Below are positions 16,826 to 25,519 of a stretch of 64,000 nt of DNA, piece after piece. Both the position numbers and the translations under genes were made by a program. This DNA is from a gamma proteobacterium HTCC2207 (GTDB lineage: Bacteria > Pseudomonadota > Gammaproteobacteria > Pseudomonadales > Porticoccaceae): positions 83,759 through 147,758 of the forward strand of contig CAJJAO010000019.1 of assembly GCA_905182265.1 (NCBI GenBank), written 5' to 3'. Under the pieces are notes generated by a model. That model was given only the letters and a program-made list of their open reading frames with translations, was not told the DNA's origin and made no database searches. Each line of letters begins with the position of its first letter. The first letter of the stretch is position 1.

Positions 16826-17516
16826 TTGGCTGCTCGAGTCGAATTTCTTCCGGGGTTAAGTGGGCTCGCCATGCGATGACCTCAACCCCGGCGGCAACCG
16901 CCTCGGCAAGGGTCTGGGCATAGATTGGGTCAATCTCCGCCGCTACTTCCATGCGCTCAACCGCGCTTAACTGAACACAGAAAAACAGCACTCCTCGGTG
17001 ACCCGCTGCAACCATCGCCTTGAGTTCGCGCAAATGTTTGGCACCGCGGCTGGTAACTGAATCAGGGAAAGTGGCCAAACCAGACCCCATATCCAAGGTG
17101 ACATTTTTAACTTCAACATAACAGAGGCCAAGTTCAGGGTCCTCTAATAACAAATCAATTCGGCTCTTTTCTTCACCGTAGCGAACCTCGCTACGAATTT
17201 GGCTATAACCGTTTAGTTCAGGGACTAAACCGGCCTCAATCACTTCACGCACCAGATGATTGGGCTTGGCGGTATTCACCCCCGCCAAGTGGCCATGGCT
17301 GGTGGTGACTATTTCTAGAGTGCCAGGCAATTTACGTTTGGGATTATCTGACAGGGAATACCAGCATGGCGCGCCCTCAACCTGACAGTTTTTCATTGAA
17401 CCTGTATTTGGGCAGTGCAGGGTAATAATATCTCCCTCTGGCGTGCGCACATCGGCAAAGAAGCGTTTGTAGCGTTTTTCGAAGGTTGCAGGAAAAAGTG
17501 GGGGGCTATTTTTCAT
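16782..17516 (-). CDS. sfsA: SfsA family DNA-binding/nuclease-like protein
   Basis: SfsA (sugar fermentation stimulation) homologue, 244 residues. Family blocks are clear: KRYKRFFADVRTPEG, CPNTGSMKNC, GVNTAKPNHLVREVIEAG and SRIDLLLED. A PD-(D/E)xK-like core (ID..EVKNVTL) suggests a nuclease fold, though its role is poorly defined. The gene lies next to dksA, as in E. coli. The ATG is the first of several ATGs spaced 22 nt apart in an upstream repeat array, and no good ribosome binding site is seen. Confidence 0.93.
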   Translation of the reverse strand: MKNSPPLFPATFEKRYKRFFADVRTPEGDIITLHCPNTGSMKNCQVEGAPCWYSLSDNPKRKLPGTLEIVTTSHGHLAGVNTAKPNHLVREVIEAGLVPELNGYSQIRSEVRYGEEKSRIDLLLEDPELGLCYVEVKNVTLDMGSGLATFPDSVTSRGAKHLRELKAMVAAGHRGVLFFCVQLSAVERMEVAAEIDPIYAQTLAEAVAAGVEVIAWRAHLTPEEIRLEQPISCLQDLPLPGLED

Positions 17517-17661
17517 GGAGTTCAGGGCTTCCTTTCTTGGGGTTCAGAGCTTCTTTTCATAGAGTGCAGAGCTTCTTTTCATAGGGTGCAGAGCTTCTTT
17601 TCATGGGGTTCAGAGCTTCTTATTCATGGGGTTCAGGACTTTTTTTCATAAAGTTCATGGG
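17508..17661 (-). repeat. 22-nt tandem array carrying copies of the sfsA start codon
   Basis: About seven 22-nt units. On the minus strand they are variants of GAAGCTCTGAACCCCATGAA. The one nearest sfsA supplies its start codon at 17516. Copies of the ATG fall at 17560, 17582, 17604, 17627 and 17649; one unit has CTT in place of CAT on the plus strand. Together with the dksA leader it fills most of the 356-base sfsA-dksA gap. Confidence 0.88.
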
Positions 17662-17798
17662 TTATTTCCCATGGACTGGAGTTATCTTTATGGCATTTTA
17701 GGTCGATAAAGTACCCCCAGACGGGGCTTTTTTGCAACTATGGTCTAATATTAATGGACAACAAATAGCAATAAACTGGTCAATGATGAAAATTTACC

Positions 17799-17827
17799 TT
17801 GATAAATGCGCGTAAAATCTCTATAAA
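17799..17827 (+). promoter_or_regulatory. sigma-70 promoter of dksA
   Basis: TTGATA and TATAAA are 17 nt apart, each matching five of six consensus positions. Transcription would start near 17834, about 40 nt before the dksA ATG. Confidence 0.62.
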
Positions 17828-17872
17828 CGCGGGTTCTGTTTTTTTGGCCAATATCAATCACGGATTCTATGC

Positions 17873-18349
17873 ATGGCAACAGTAAAAGCACAGTCAAAAC
17901 CTGCAGCTAAAGCAAAAAGCGGCGCAGGCTCAGCAACTCTCCACGGTTTGGCTCCCTATAAGGAAGTCAAAAAAGAAGAGTATATGAACGAGAATCAGCG
18001 TGAGCATTTCAAACTGATCCTTAAAGCGTGGCGCAACGAGTTAATGGAAGAAGTTGACCGCACCGTGACTCATATGAAAGACGAAGCGGCTAACTTTCCC
18101 GACCCGGCAGATCGCGCGACTCAAGAAGAAGAATTTAGTCTTGAACTACGCACCCGTGATCGCGAACGTAAGCTGATCAAAAAAATTGACAAGACGCTAG
18201 TGCGTGTTGAAGAAGATGACTATGGATTTTGCGACCAATGTGGCATTGACATCGGTATTCGTCGACTCGAAGCCCGCCCTACCGCCGATCTTTGCGTCGA
18301 CTGTAAAACTCTCGACGAAATTAAGGAAAGACAAATCACCGGCGGCTAA
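17873..18349 (+). CDS. dksA: RNA polymerase-binding transcription factor DksA
   Basis: Binds the RNA polymerase secondary channel and acts with ppGpp on rRNA and amino-acid promoters. 158 residues. The coiled-coil tip motif DPADRAT (E. coli DPVDRA) lies in [14 protein letters not shown], with the two tip aspartates present. The zinc finger is CDQCG..CVDC, all four cysteines kept. The N-terminal 30 residues are an Ala/Lys-rich extension. It heads the dksA-gluQ-cbrX-cbrAB run. Confidence 0.98.
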   Translation: MATVKAQSKPAAKAKSGAGSATLHGLAPYKEVKKEEYMNENQREHFKLILKAWRNELMEEVDRTVTHMKDEAANFPDPADRATQEEEFSLELRTRDRERKLIKKIDKTLVRVEEDDYGFCDQCGIDIGIRRLEARPTADLCVDCKTLDEIKERQITGG

Positions 18350-18365
18350 TCAGCCCGCCGGTTAC

Positions 18366-18393
18366 CTGCAACTCGGACACCTCTGAGTTGCAG
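18366..18393 (+). terminator. dksA-gluQ intergenic hairpin
   Basis: CTGCAACTC and GAGTTGCAG form a perfect 9-bp stem with a 10-nt loop, 16 nt after the dksA stop. It lacks a T run, so it may be a partial terminator, RNA-end stabiliser or attenuator. A terminator in this position limits gluQ expression in Shigella. Confidence 0.45.
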
Positions 18394-18405
18394 CGCCCCC
18401 TCCCA

Positions 18406-19296
18406 ATGCAAGTCTTATCCAGTATCGGTCGTTTTGCGCCCTCTCCCACAGGTCCGCTTCATTTTGGCTCTCTGGTTAGCGCATTGGCGAGCTTTTTGGA
18501 TGCACGCCAACGCAAAGGGAAATGGTTGGTGCGAATGGAAGATATTGACCCGCCTCGAGAAGTGGCTGGTGCCAGCGACCAAATTCTCAAACAGTTAGAC
18601 AGTCATGGTTTGTCATGGGACGGCCCTGTGCTCTACCAGAGTACTCGTCTCGACAGTTATCGTGCGGCACTAGAAACCTTGGTAAAGTCGGGTCTGGTCT
18701 ACCATTGCCAGTGTAATCGCCGACGCATTGTCAGCTTAGACGGTATCTACGACGGCCAATGCCGCGATCTAAAACTGCCTAAAGACGGACAGGCTGCCAG
18801 ACTCAGGGTTGATAGCAGCAACATTTACTTCCGCGATCAAATTACCGGCGACGCCCGGCAGAATCTGCACAAAGAGGTAGGTGATTTTGTCCTGCAGCGA
18901 CGAGATGAACTCTACTCCTATCAGCTAGCAGTCGTTATCGATGATGAGTACCAAGGAATCACCCATATTATGCGCGGCTCAGATCTCCATGACTCGACAG
19001 CAAGGCAAATTTATCTGCAGCGCTGTCTTGGCTATGGGCAACCTGAATATGCGCATCTGCCGCTGGCGCTCAATACTGACGGCCAGAAACTCAGCAAACA
19101 GAACCTTGCCGCTAGTCTCGTAGAGGGCAATGAAGCAAGTAACCTATGGGCAGCTCTGGACTGGTTACAGCAGTCGCCCCCAAAAGAGCTTCAACAGCAA
19201 TCTATAGACAGAATACTGCAGTGGGGCATAGATAATTGGTCCCTTAATATCTTGGCACAGAACCCTAAAGATATGCTTGCCCCCGAGGGTTATTAG
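18406..19296 (+). CDS. gluQ: glutamyl-Q tRNA(Asp) synthetase
   Basis: Truncated GluRS paralogue that glutamylates queuosine in the anticodon of tRNA(Asp). The ATG at 18406 is preferred because the upstream TTG lies inside the hairpin. The class I HIGH-type motif is in GRFAPSPTGPLHFGSLVSALASF, and a zinc-binding set (CHCQCNRR..YDGQC) follows. The KMSKS equivalent is QKLSKQN. 296 residues, without an anticodon-binding domain. Downstream of dksA as in many gammaproteobacteria. Confidence 0.95.
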   Translation: MQVLSSIGRFAPSPTGPLHFGSLVSALASFLDARQRKGKWLVRMEDIDPPREVAGASDQILKQLDSHGLSWDGPVLYQSTRLDSYRAALETLVKSGLVYHCQCNRRRIVSLDGIYDGQCRDLKLPKDGQAARLRVDSSNIYFRDQITGDARQNLHKEVGDFVLQRRDELYSYQLAVVIDDEYQGITHIMRGSDLHDSTARQIYLQRCLGYGQPEYAHLPLALNTDGQKLSKQNLAASLVEGNEASNLWAALDWLQQSPPKELQQQSIDRILQWGIDNWSLNILAQNPKDMLAPEGY

Positions 19297-19408
19297 CATG
19301 AACCGCCGCAGCCTTCCTCAGTATTTGAGCCTATCCAATTTGCTTTGCTGTGCTAGCAAGAATACCATCTGCGATCGCTATCAAATAACCGGCTACGCTG
19401 TTTAATCC

Positions 19409-19585
19409 ATGCTCAATTATCGACTGGTTGCAACATTATTACTGCTCTGCATCGTGGTGTTTCCGCTGGCTACCCAATGGGCTGTAGAGCCCGACGGCAG
19501 TTGGTTTAGGCCTTTTGTGGTTTGGGCCATGATGGTGTTCGCTGCCTATGTTGCCAACCGGCACAGGGTGCGGGATGAATCTTAA
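19409..19585 (+). CDS. cbrX: CbrX-like small membrane protein
   Basis: A 58-residue protein with two hydrophobic segments (LVATLLLLCIVVFPLATQWA and FVVWAMMVFAAYVA) and a basic end (NRHRVRDES). Its 3' end overlaps the cbrA start by 11 nt (GATGAATCTTAA). Pseudomonads carry a similar small ORF, cbrX, in the same place between gluQ and cbrA, translationally coupled to cbrA. The call rests on position, size and topology. Confidence 0.75.
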   Translation: MLNYRLVATLLLLCIVVFPLATQWAVEPDGSWFRPFVVWAMMVFAAYVANRHRVRDES

Positions 19586-22496
19586 AATCGCCTTAACCAC
19601 TCTCGCAATACTGGCCTTTGGCTGCCTAGCCGCAAGGTTGCTGGCCCAGCGCAAGGGTCGCACAAGCAAAGACCTGACTCTAGCTCTTGGCTTATTTTCA
19701 GGCACTGGCGTGCTACTTGCCATGGGTTCAATAGAGATGGCCGGCCGCTACGGGTATAGCGTTATTCTCGCTTTGATAGGCTTTACCTTGGTATTTGTTT
19801 TCTCACCGGTGATTTTTTCCCCGATTCGTCGTCTCAGCCAAATTATTCGCTTTGCCACGCCAGTGGACTTTCTGACATTTAGGTACCGGACAAAAACCGT
19901 TGCAGTGATTGCCTGTAGCACATTGATGCTGGCTATAATTCCGCTTATTTTGGCGCAGTTCGCTGCCATGGATTCTATCGCCAATCGGCTTATTGGCGCG
20001 GACTATCAACTAGCCTTTCAACTCGACTACAGGGTAGCCACGGCAATAGCGGCTACTGCCGTGGTACTGATGATTAATTTGCGTTCGATTCAGGTGGGTG
20101 CGTCCAATCATCTCGGCTGGATTATGGCCGCGGCCGGGCTCTTACTATTACCAGCACTGTGGTTTTCTGCTTGGGTTTCGGTCACCTCGGCATTTGGTGG
20201 CCTGAGCGGAATGAACAGCTGGGTGATTGATAGCGGTCAGCGCTTTATTGTCCAGCGCATGGATTTCTCCTATAGCCTGTTTACAATCTTTCTCGCCGCT
20301 GGTTTTGCCTGCCCCATTAATTTTAGCTTGCTGGTATCCGATAATATTTCAGATCGTCAGACCGGCATGACCTCCTGGGCTTACCCGTTGCTCGTTTTGC
20401 TCGCCTGCATTCCGGTATTTCCCCTACTGTGGAGCGGTATCTCGGTGCAGTCAGCGTCGCCCCTGCAAGATTACCTTTTTGCGTTGCCAGCCCTTGCCCA
20501 GCACCCAGTTATAGCCGGCCTTGGCAGCGCCAGTATTTTACTGCTGGGTATCTCCTTGACCTGTAGCCTAACGCTCATCATGGCAAAAATTGCCCTAAAC
20601 AGTTTTGTATTACCGAGCAAAGAATTGCATCAGCAGGAAGGCCTAAGACTGTGGATAAAACAGAGGCAGATGCTCATCGCAACCGGACTTTTGGTTTTTT
20701 GCGCCTGCCTGAGCCTGATGGCCAAAGATCATAATATCAGCAACTATTATCTGGCTTCCTTCGCCGGCTTAGCGCAACTTACGCCGGGCATGTTAGCTGT
20801 TATTTACCTACCTAAGGTGAGCCGTAAGGGCTTTATTGCAGGTCTGGTCGCTGGTATCTCGCTGTGGTTAGTGACTATATTTTTACCTCTGTTGTTTGGT
20901 GATTGGAGCTGGCATGTTCCCCTAACCGAAACAACAATCCAGTTCGGTATGCAGAATTGGGATGTCTGGGCCATTGAGGCTTTGCTGCTGAATATTACCC
21001 TCTGTACCCTATTTACCATTTACAGCACCATGGACAGAGAGCAGGAAGCTTTTGCCACCCTGTGTATGGCCGACAATATTTACATTCCTGCCCGAGTCGA
21101 AATTGCGCAAAAATCTGTCTCTGAAATAACCGATAGTCTGCGCCTGTCTCTGGGGGATGCTGCGGATATCGAAACTCAGCAGGCCCTAGATGTCCTCGGC
21201 TACGACAACGCTGAGGTTCGACCAGCCGCCCTGCGTCAACTCCGCGACACTATTAATGCCTCATTGAATATTGGCTTTGGGGTGCTGGCAGCCAATCGCA
21301 TTATGGAGCAGTCTCTGCCCCTGACAATGCCCGCTGCCGATGAGCCCGATGATATTTACCTAATTGAGTCAGTGCTGGCCATTGAGGGGGATCGCCTAAC
21401 GGGCATTGCCAGTGAGCTCAACAAGCTGCGTGTGCACCACAGGCAGGTACTCGACAACTTACCCATTGGCGTCATGTCGCTCGATGAGGGAGGCGAGATT
21501 GTGCGCTGGAATACCATGCTGGCGACCTATACAGGGATCAGCCAAGAAACCGCCTCAGGTCGTTTAATCACAGACCTACCCGAACCCTGGTGCAGCGCCA
21601 TTGCAGATTTTATTAACAGCAGTGCCAATAGCATGGATGATTTGCTCCTCGAAATAGACGGCCAGGCGCGCTGGTATAGCCTACAAAAATCCATTCAGCA
21701 GGATAAATTTGACCCAGAGCTCGGCAGAGGAACCGCCCCCGATATTGTCTTGCTTATTGAAGACCAAACCGAAGCGGTCAACCTTATTCAAAACTCCATC
21801 GATAATGAGCGGCTGGCATCCCTAGGTAGACTGGCCGCTGGTGTTGCCCACGAAATTGGCAATCCAGTAACGGGGATCGCCTGTATCGCGCAAAATTTGG
21901 AACACGAGACCGAAGCCGACCAGATTGCCGAGTCCGCTCGCCAGATCCTGTCCCAAACCCAGCGCATTAACCGCATTGTCGAATCATTGATTAACTTCTC
22001 TCGAGGAGGCCACGCACTGGCCCGGTCTGAGAACAGAGCTAGCCTAAGCAGTGCTGCTAACGAAGCAATCCAATTACTGACTCTTAGTGACGACACCAAG
22101 CACAACCTGCAATTTGTCTGTGATATCGACCCGGACCTAAGTATTTTTGGTGATTACCATCAGCTGCTCCAAGTGTTTCTCAATCTACTCAGTAATGCGC
22201 GTGATGCATCACCCAACGGTGGTCAAATTAGTATTAGTGCCGTTCAGAAAAAAGATCAGCATATTGTCGTTGCCATTAGTGATCAGGGTGTAGGTATCGA
22301 GGAAAATGTGCGCAGTCGGCTTTTTGAACCCTTTGTCACCACTAAGGATCCCGGCAAAGGGACAGGTCTGGGCCTATGGATAGTGTTTAATTTGGTCAAA
22401 AGCCTAGGTGCTGAGGTTGCTCTAACCAGTCCCGCGCAAAACAGCGATCGCGGTACTACTGTCACGATCAATTTCCCCGTATCATCCGCACCATGA
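19575..22496 (+). CDS. cbrA: sensor histidine kinase CbrA with sodium/solute symporter domain
   Basis: Hybrid of an SLC5/SSSF-type transporter and a histidine kinase, 973 residues from the ATG that overlaps cbrX. About 13 membrane helices span residues 1-490, followed by a linker, a PAS-like segment (LDNLPIGVMSLDEGGEIVRWN), a HisKA domain with the phospho-acceptor His in GRLAAGVAHEIGNPVTG, and a HATPase domain with N box FLNLLSNARDAS and G boxes ISDQGVGIEE and GKGTGLGLWIV. In Pseudomonas CbrA with CbrB controls carbon/nitrogen balance and histidine use. The kinase looks fully functional here, in contrast to its altered partner. It overlaps cbrB by 4 nt. Confidence 0.95.
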   Translation: MNLKIALTTLAILAFGCLAARLLAQRKGRTSKDLTLALGLFSGTGVLLAMGSIEMAGRYGYSVILALIGFTLVFVFSPVIFSPIRRLSQIIRFATPVDFLTFRYRTKTVAVIACSTLMLAIIPLILAQFAAMDSIANRLIGADYQLAFQLDYRVATAIAATAVVLMINLRSIQVGASNHLGWIMAAAGLLLLPALWFSAWVSVTSAFGGLSGMNSWVIDSGQRFIVQRMDFSYSLFTIFLAAGFACPINFSLLVSDNISDRQTGMTSWAYPLLVLLACIPVFPLLWSGISVQSASPLQDYLFALPALAQHPVIAGLGSASILLLGISLTCSLTLIMAKIALNSFVLPSKELHQQEGLRLWIKQRQMLIATGLLVFCACLSLMAKDHNISNYYLASFAGLAQLTPGMLAVIYLPKVSRKGFIAGLVAGISLWLVTIFLPLLFGDWSWHVPLTETTIQFGMQNWDVWAIEALLLNITLCTLFTIYSTMDREQEAFATLCMADNIYIPARVEIAQKSVSEITDSLRLSLGDAADIETQQALDVLGYDNAEVRPAALRQLRDTINASLNIGFGVLAANRIMEQSLPLTMPAADEPDDIYLIESVLAIEGDRLTGIASELNKLRVHHRQVLDNLPIGVMSLDEGGEIVRWNTMLATYTGISQETASGRLITDLPEPWCSAIADFINSSANSMDDLLLEIDGQARWYSLQKSIQQDKFDPELGRGTAPDIVLLIEDQTEAVNLIQNSIDNERLASLGRLAAGVAHEIGNPVTGIACIAQNLEHETEADQIAESARQILSQTQRINRIVESLINFSRGGHALARSENRASLSSAANEAIQLLTLSDDTKHNLQFVCDIDPDLSIFGDYHQLLQVFLNLLSNARDASPNGGQISISAVQKKDQHIVVAISDQGVGIEENVRSRLFEPFVTTKDPGKGTGLGLWIVFNLVKSLGAEVALTSPAQNSDRGTTVTINFPVSSAP

Positions 22497-23767
22497 CCGA
22501 TACCGCTAAACAGATACTCATCGTCGAAGACGAAGACATTATTCGTGCGTCCCTGTGTAAATTACTTGAGCGCTATGATTACGACGTGTCTCAGGCTGTC
22601 AGTGTTAAGGCGGCACAAGAAGCCTTTAACCTCAATGACTTCGACCTTATTATTAGCGACCTTAGATTGCCTGGCAGCTCTGGTACTGAACTAATTCAAC
22701 CGGCGGGCTCTGTGCCTGTTCTGGTTATGACCAGCTACGCCAGCCTGCGCTCAGCCGTCGAAACCATGCGTCAGGGCGCCGCCGACTATATTTCCAAGCC
22801 TTTTGATCACGACGATATGCTGAGCGCGGTCAAACGTATTATTGGCGAATCAGACCAGCAAAGACCGCAGCGAGTTGCCGAGAATCGATTGCTCATGGGC
22901 AACAGTCCCCAGATACTGAAGATATTGCGCACGGTTCACAAAGCAGCGCCTACTTCCGCGCCGGTACTTATTCAAGGCGAAGTCGGCACGGGGCGACGTA
23001 CCATTGCAGAGACCATCCACAGTAACAGTGGGGTTGCCGATCAACCATTTGTGAGCATCAACTGTAACTCCATCAAAGAAGCGCAACTTCAGCTGCAACT
23101 TGAGGCGAGCCCAATAGGCACGTTATTTTTAAATAATGTCTGCGAGTTGCCTGCAAGTCTTCAGCCCATAGTTTTAAAGGCGCTAGAACAAAAAACATTT
23201 CGCTGCATAGCCTCCGCAGAGCAAGATCTGCAGGCTCTCTGCGAGTCAGGCCGCTTTCGTAAGGACCTATTTTACAGCCTCAATGTGGTTAAGCTGCAGG
23301 TGCCAACTCTTGCGGAGCGCGCTGCCGACATCCCCTGTTTAACCCAATATTTTATTGATCAGTACTCCACTGAACTGGGCTTTCAAGTTCAGCTCTCGGA
23401 AGACGCCTTGCAGGCGCTATCCAATTATAGCTGGCCGGGCAATGTTCAAGAACTGCAAAATAGGCTCTATCAGAGTGCCATCTTGTCCGAAGCCGGCGAC
23501 GTTATTAGCGCTCAAATGTTGGGATTCTATGATGTACCCAATATTGGCGACGAATCAGATAGCCCGGAGGCTAACATTCAGAGGGCTCCTGCTGATTCTG
23601 CCAATGATGTGCCAGCGGGGCTATCACTAGAAGACTACTTCACGAGCTTCGTCTTAGAGAATCAAGAAAATATGAGCGAAACCGCCCTCGCCCAAAAACT
23701 GGGTATTAGCCGAAAATCTCTCTGGGAGCGTCGCAACAAACTGGGTATCAGTCGCAAGAAAGCATAG
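22493..23767 (+). CDS. cbrB: CbrB-type response regulator with degenerate AAA+ domain
   Basis: NtrC-family regulator paired with CbrA, 424 residues. The receiver is intact (E12/D13, phospho-acceptor D56, T80, K102) and the C-terminal Fis-type helix-turn-helix is good (ETALAQKLGISRKSLWERRNKLGI). The central AAA+ domain is broken: Walker A reads GEVGTGRR with the lysine replaced by R168. The stretch from INCN to GTLFL is about 19 residues shorter than in NtrC-type proteins and lacks the GAFTGA loop. Walker B reads GTLFLNNV instead of LDEI, and the sensor I region is also shortened. The remainder (GRFRKDLFYSLNV, WPGNVQELQNRL) is recognisable, and the reading frame is open throughout. It should not drive sigma-54 open-complex formation by the standard mechanism. 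Confidence 0.9.
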   Translation: MTDTAKQILIVEDEDIIRASLCKLLERYDYDVSQAVSVKAAQEAFNLNDFDLIISDLRLPGSSGTELIQPAGSVPVLVMTSYASLRSAVETMRQGAADYISKPFDHDDMLSAVKRIIGESDQQRPQRVAENRLLMGNSPQILKILRTVHKAAPTSAPVLIQGEVGTGRRTIAETIHSNSGVADQPFVSINCNSIKEAQLQLQLEASPIGTLFLNNVCELPASLQPIVLKALEQKTFRCIASAEQDLQALCESGRFRKDLFYSLNVVKLQVPTLAERAADIPCLTQYFIDQYSTELGFQVQLSEDALQALSNYSWPGNVQELQNRLYQSAILSEAGDVISAQMLGFYDVPNIGDESDSPEANIQRAPADSANDVPAGLSLEDYFTSFVLENQENMSETALAQKLGISRKSLWERRNKLGISRKKA

Positions 23768-23826
23768 GCCATTGATTCCACTGACTCTCATTGACCACTG
23801 TTTCAATAAGTAACAATTAACAGTTA

Positions 23827-23855
23827 TTGACACAATAAATGCTAAAACTTTTAGT
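23827..23855 (+). promoter_or_regulatory. candidate promoter of the cbrB-pcnB intergenic RNA
   Basis: A perfect TTGACA at 23827 is followed 17 nt later by TTTAGT (four of six). By eye I find no GG-N10-GC sigma-54 element in this gap, unlike the crcZ locus of Pseudomonas. Confidence 0.4.
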
Positions 23856-23861
23856 TTTCTC

Positions 23862-24021
23862 TTGCCCGACGGCAATTTCTCATTAAGATGGAGCCACCAA
23901 GACGGGTTCTTGAGTAATAAAAACAATAAAAAATAATAAAAATTGGATGGATTGCGAAAGTGTTCAAAAAGCTTCGGCTTTAGAACCGTTGAGGGGGGTT
24001 GTCGAAAGACATCCCTTTTTT
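23862..24021 (+). ncRNA. putative CrcZ-like Hfq-titrating small RNA
   Basis: The 393-base gap between cbrB and pcnB is where Pseudomonas encodes CrcZ, an RNA that sequesters Hfq/Crc through A-rich CA motifs. This sequence holds a small hairpin (CAAGA..TCTTG near 23899) and then seven consecutive ARN triplets at 23913-23933, including AACAATAA, with AATAATAA-like sequence just after. Next come a UUCG-capped hairpin (AAGC-TTCG-GCTT inside a GTTC..GAAC stem near 23962-23984) and a terminator. No open reading frame is apparent. The RNA is inferred from position and motifs; it could alternatively be a cbrB 3' untranslated region. The rest of the gap to 24160 shows nothing I can name. Confidence 0.5.
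23993..24021 (+). terminator. Rho-independent terminator after cbrB / putative RNA
   Basis: GGGTTGTC-GAAA-GACATCCC forms an 8-bp stem with one T/T mismatch and a GNRA loop, followed directly by TTTTTT. It ends the cbrB-linked transcript 140 nt before pcnB. Confidence 0.72.
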
Positions 24022-24160
24022 ATTGTCTGGGATTTTTTGTCTTTTTAGTGGATTAACAGATTCCTCTGCCAATAAGCCACTTAAGTGTCATGCAATGCTC
24101 CCGTAATCTCCTATCCTCTGGTAAACTCCTCGTTCAAACTCCTTCACCGGCAAGCTGTTC

Positions 24161-25519
24161 ATGCTGAAACGCATCAGTAATTTTTTCACCAAAGGCCAAC
24201 GTAGAGAAACCGTAGGCGATCGTCTTGTTATTCCAACGGGGCAACACTCACTTTCGCCTAGAATGATCAGCAGAGATGCCCGCAAAGTTGTGGAAGTTCT
24301 GCAAGAAAATGGTTATGAGGCTTATGTGGTTGGTGGGTCTGTGCGTGACTTGCTTCTGGGTCTAAAACCCAAAGATTTTGATGTCGCCACAAATGCTAAA
24401 CCCGCAGAGGTAAAACCTCTGTTTAGGCGTTCGCGCATTATCGGCCGTCGTTTCCAAATTGTGCATGTGCAGTTCAGCCGAGAGCTGATCGAAGTTACTA
24501 CATTTCGCTCCAACGAAACCAAAGGTCAAGACAAGAAAAATGGTGGTAATCGCCGTCAGCAGACCGACAGTGGAATGCTGACCCGAGACAATGTTTTCGG
24601 GTCAATTAGTGACGATGCTAGTCGTCGCGATCTCACCATTAATGCGATGTACTACAACCCGACTGACAATAGCATTCATGATTTTGCTAATGGCATGGAA
24701 GATATAGAAAGCCGCACTATTCGTATCATGGGTGACCCTGCTACTAGATTCCGAGAAGACCCCGTGCGCCTGCTGCGAGTTGTGCGGTTTGCCGCAAAGC
24801 TTGGTTTTACCATCGAGCGCAATACAGAAAAGCCCATGCGCAAGCTTGCCGCCGACCTGTCCCATGTTTCGCCGCCCAGACTGTTTGATGAAACCCTTAA
24901 ACTCTTTATGAGTGGGCAGGGATTGGCGACATTCTGGCTGCTTTATGAATATGGCCTTTTTGACCATATAGTTCCAGCGTTAGGCCCTCTCATGAAAGAC
25001 AGGGGTGGCCTAAACAGCCAGTTAGTTGAGCAGGCTTTTACCAATACAGACTTGCGTATTCGCTCTGAAAAGCGTGTAACGCCGGCCTTTATTTATGCTG
25101 TATTACTATGGCCTTCGGTTCAACACCTGGCGTCTCAGTATCAGAGTCAGGGTAACTCCCCAGCCTATGCCCTAAACAAAGCTGCCGGAGAAATCATTAC
25201 TAAACAGGTCGCGATTACCGCTATTCCTCGGCGCTTTACTATGCCGATGCGGGAAATCTGGGACCTGCAGCTATTACTGCCTCGACGTGCAGGGCAGCGG
25301 GCTAAACGTCTATCTGAGCACCCCCGTTTCCGAGCCGCCTATGACTTCGTATTGCTTCGAGAGCAGGCTGGCGAAGATTTAGATGGTCTGGGGGACTGGT
25401 GGACTGCCTACCAGGAAGCCAGCGAAGAAAAGCAGCTAGAGATGGCCAGCGCCCAGAATGATGCAGGTAAAAAACGCAGACGCCGCAAGCCAAGAAACGC
25501 CAAACCCAAGGCCGAATAA
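24161..25519 (+). CDS. pcnB: poly(A) polymerase I
   Basis: Nucleotidyltransferase that adds poly(A) tails to RNA 3' ends and marks them for decay. 452 residues. The head domain has YVVGGSVRDLLLGLKPKDFDVATNA with the catalytic Asp-x-Asp, followed by RSRIIGRRFQIVHV, the RRDLTINAMYYNP motif and the DDPATRFREDPVR-type motif (GDPATRFREDPVRLLRVVRFAAKLGF). The C-terminus is highly basic (KKRRRRKPRNAK), as usual. In the same place as in Pseudomonas, downstream of cbrB; it overlaps folK by one base (TAATG). Confidence 0.96.
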   Translation: MLKRISNFFTKGQRRETVGDRLVIPTGQHSLSPRMISRDARKVVEVLQENGYEAYVVGGSVRDLLLGLKPKDFDVATNAKPAEVKPLFRRSRIIGRRFQIVHVQFSRELIEVTTFRSNETKGQDKKNGGNRRQQTDSGMLTRDNVFGSISDDASRRDLTINAMYYNPTDNSIHDFANGMEDIESRTIRIMGDPATRFREDPVRLLRVVRFAAKLGFTIERNTEKPMRKLAADLSHVSPPRLFDETLKLFMSGQGLATFWLLYEYGLFDHIVPALGPLMKDRGGLNSQLVEQAFTNTDLRIRSEKRVTPAFIYAVLLWPSVQHLASQYQSQGNSPAYALNKAAGEIITKQVAITAIPRRFTMPMREIWDLQLLLPRRAGQRAKRLSEHPRFRAAYDFVLLREQAGEDLDGLGDWWTAYQEASEEKQLEMASAQNDAGKKRRRRKPRNAKPKAE

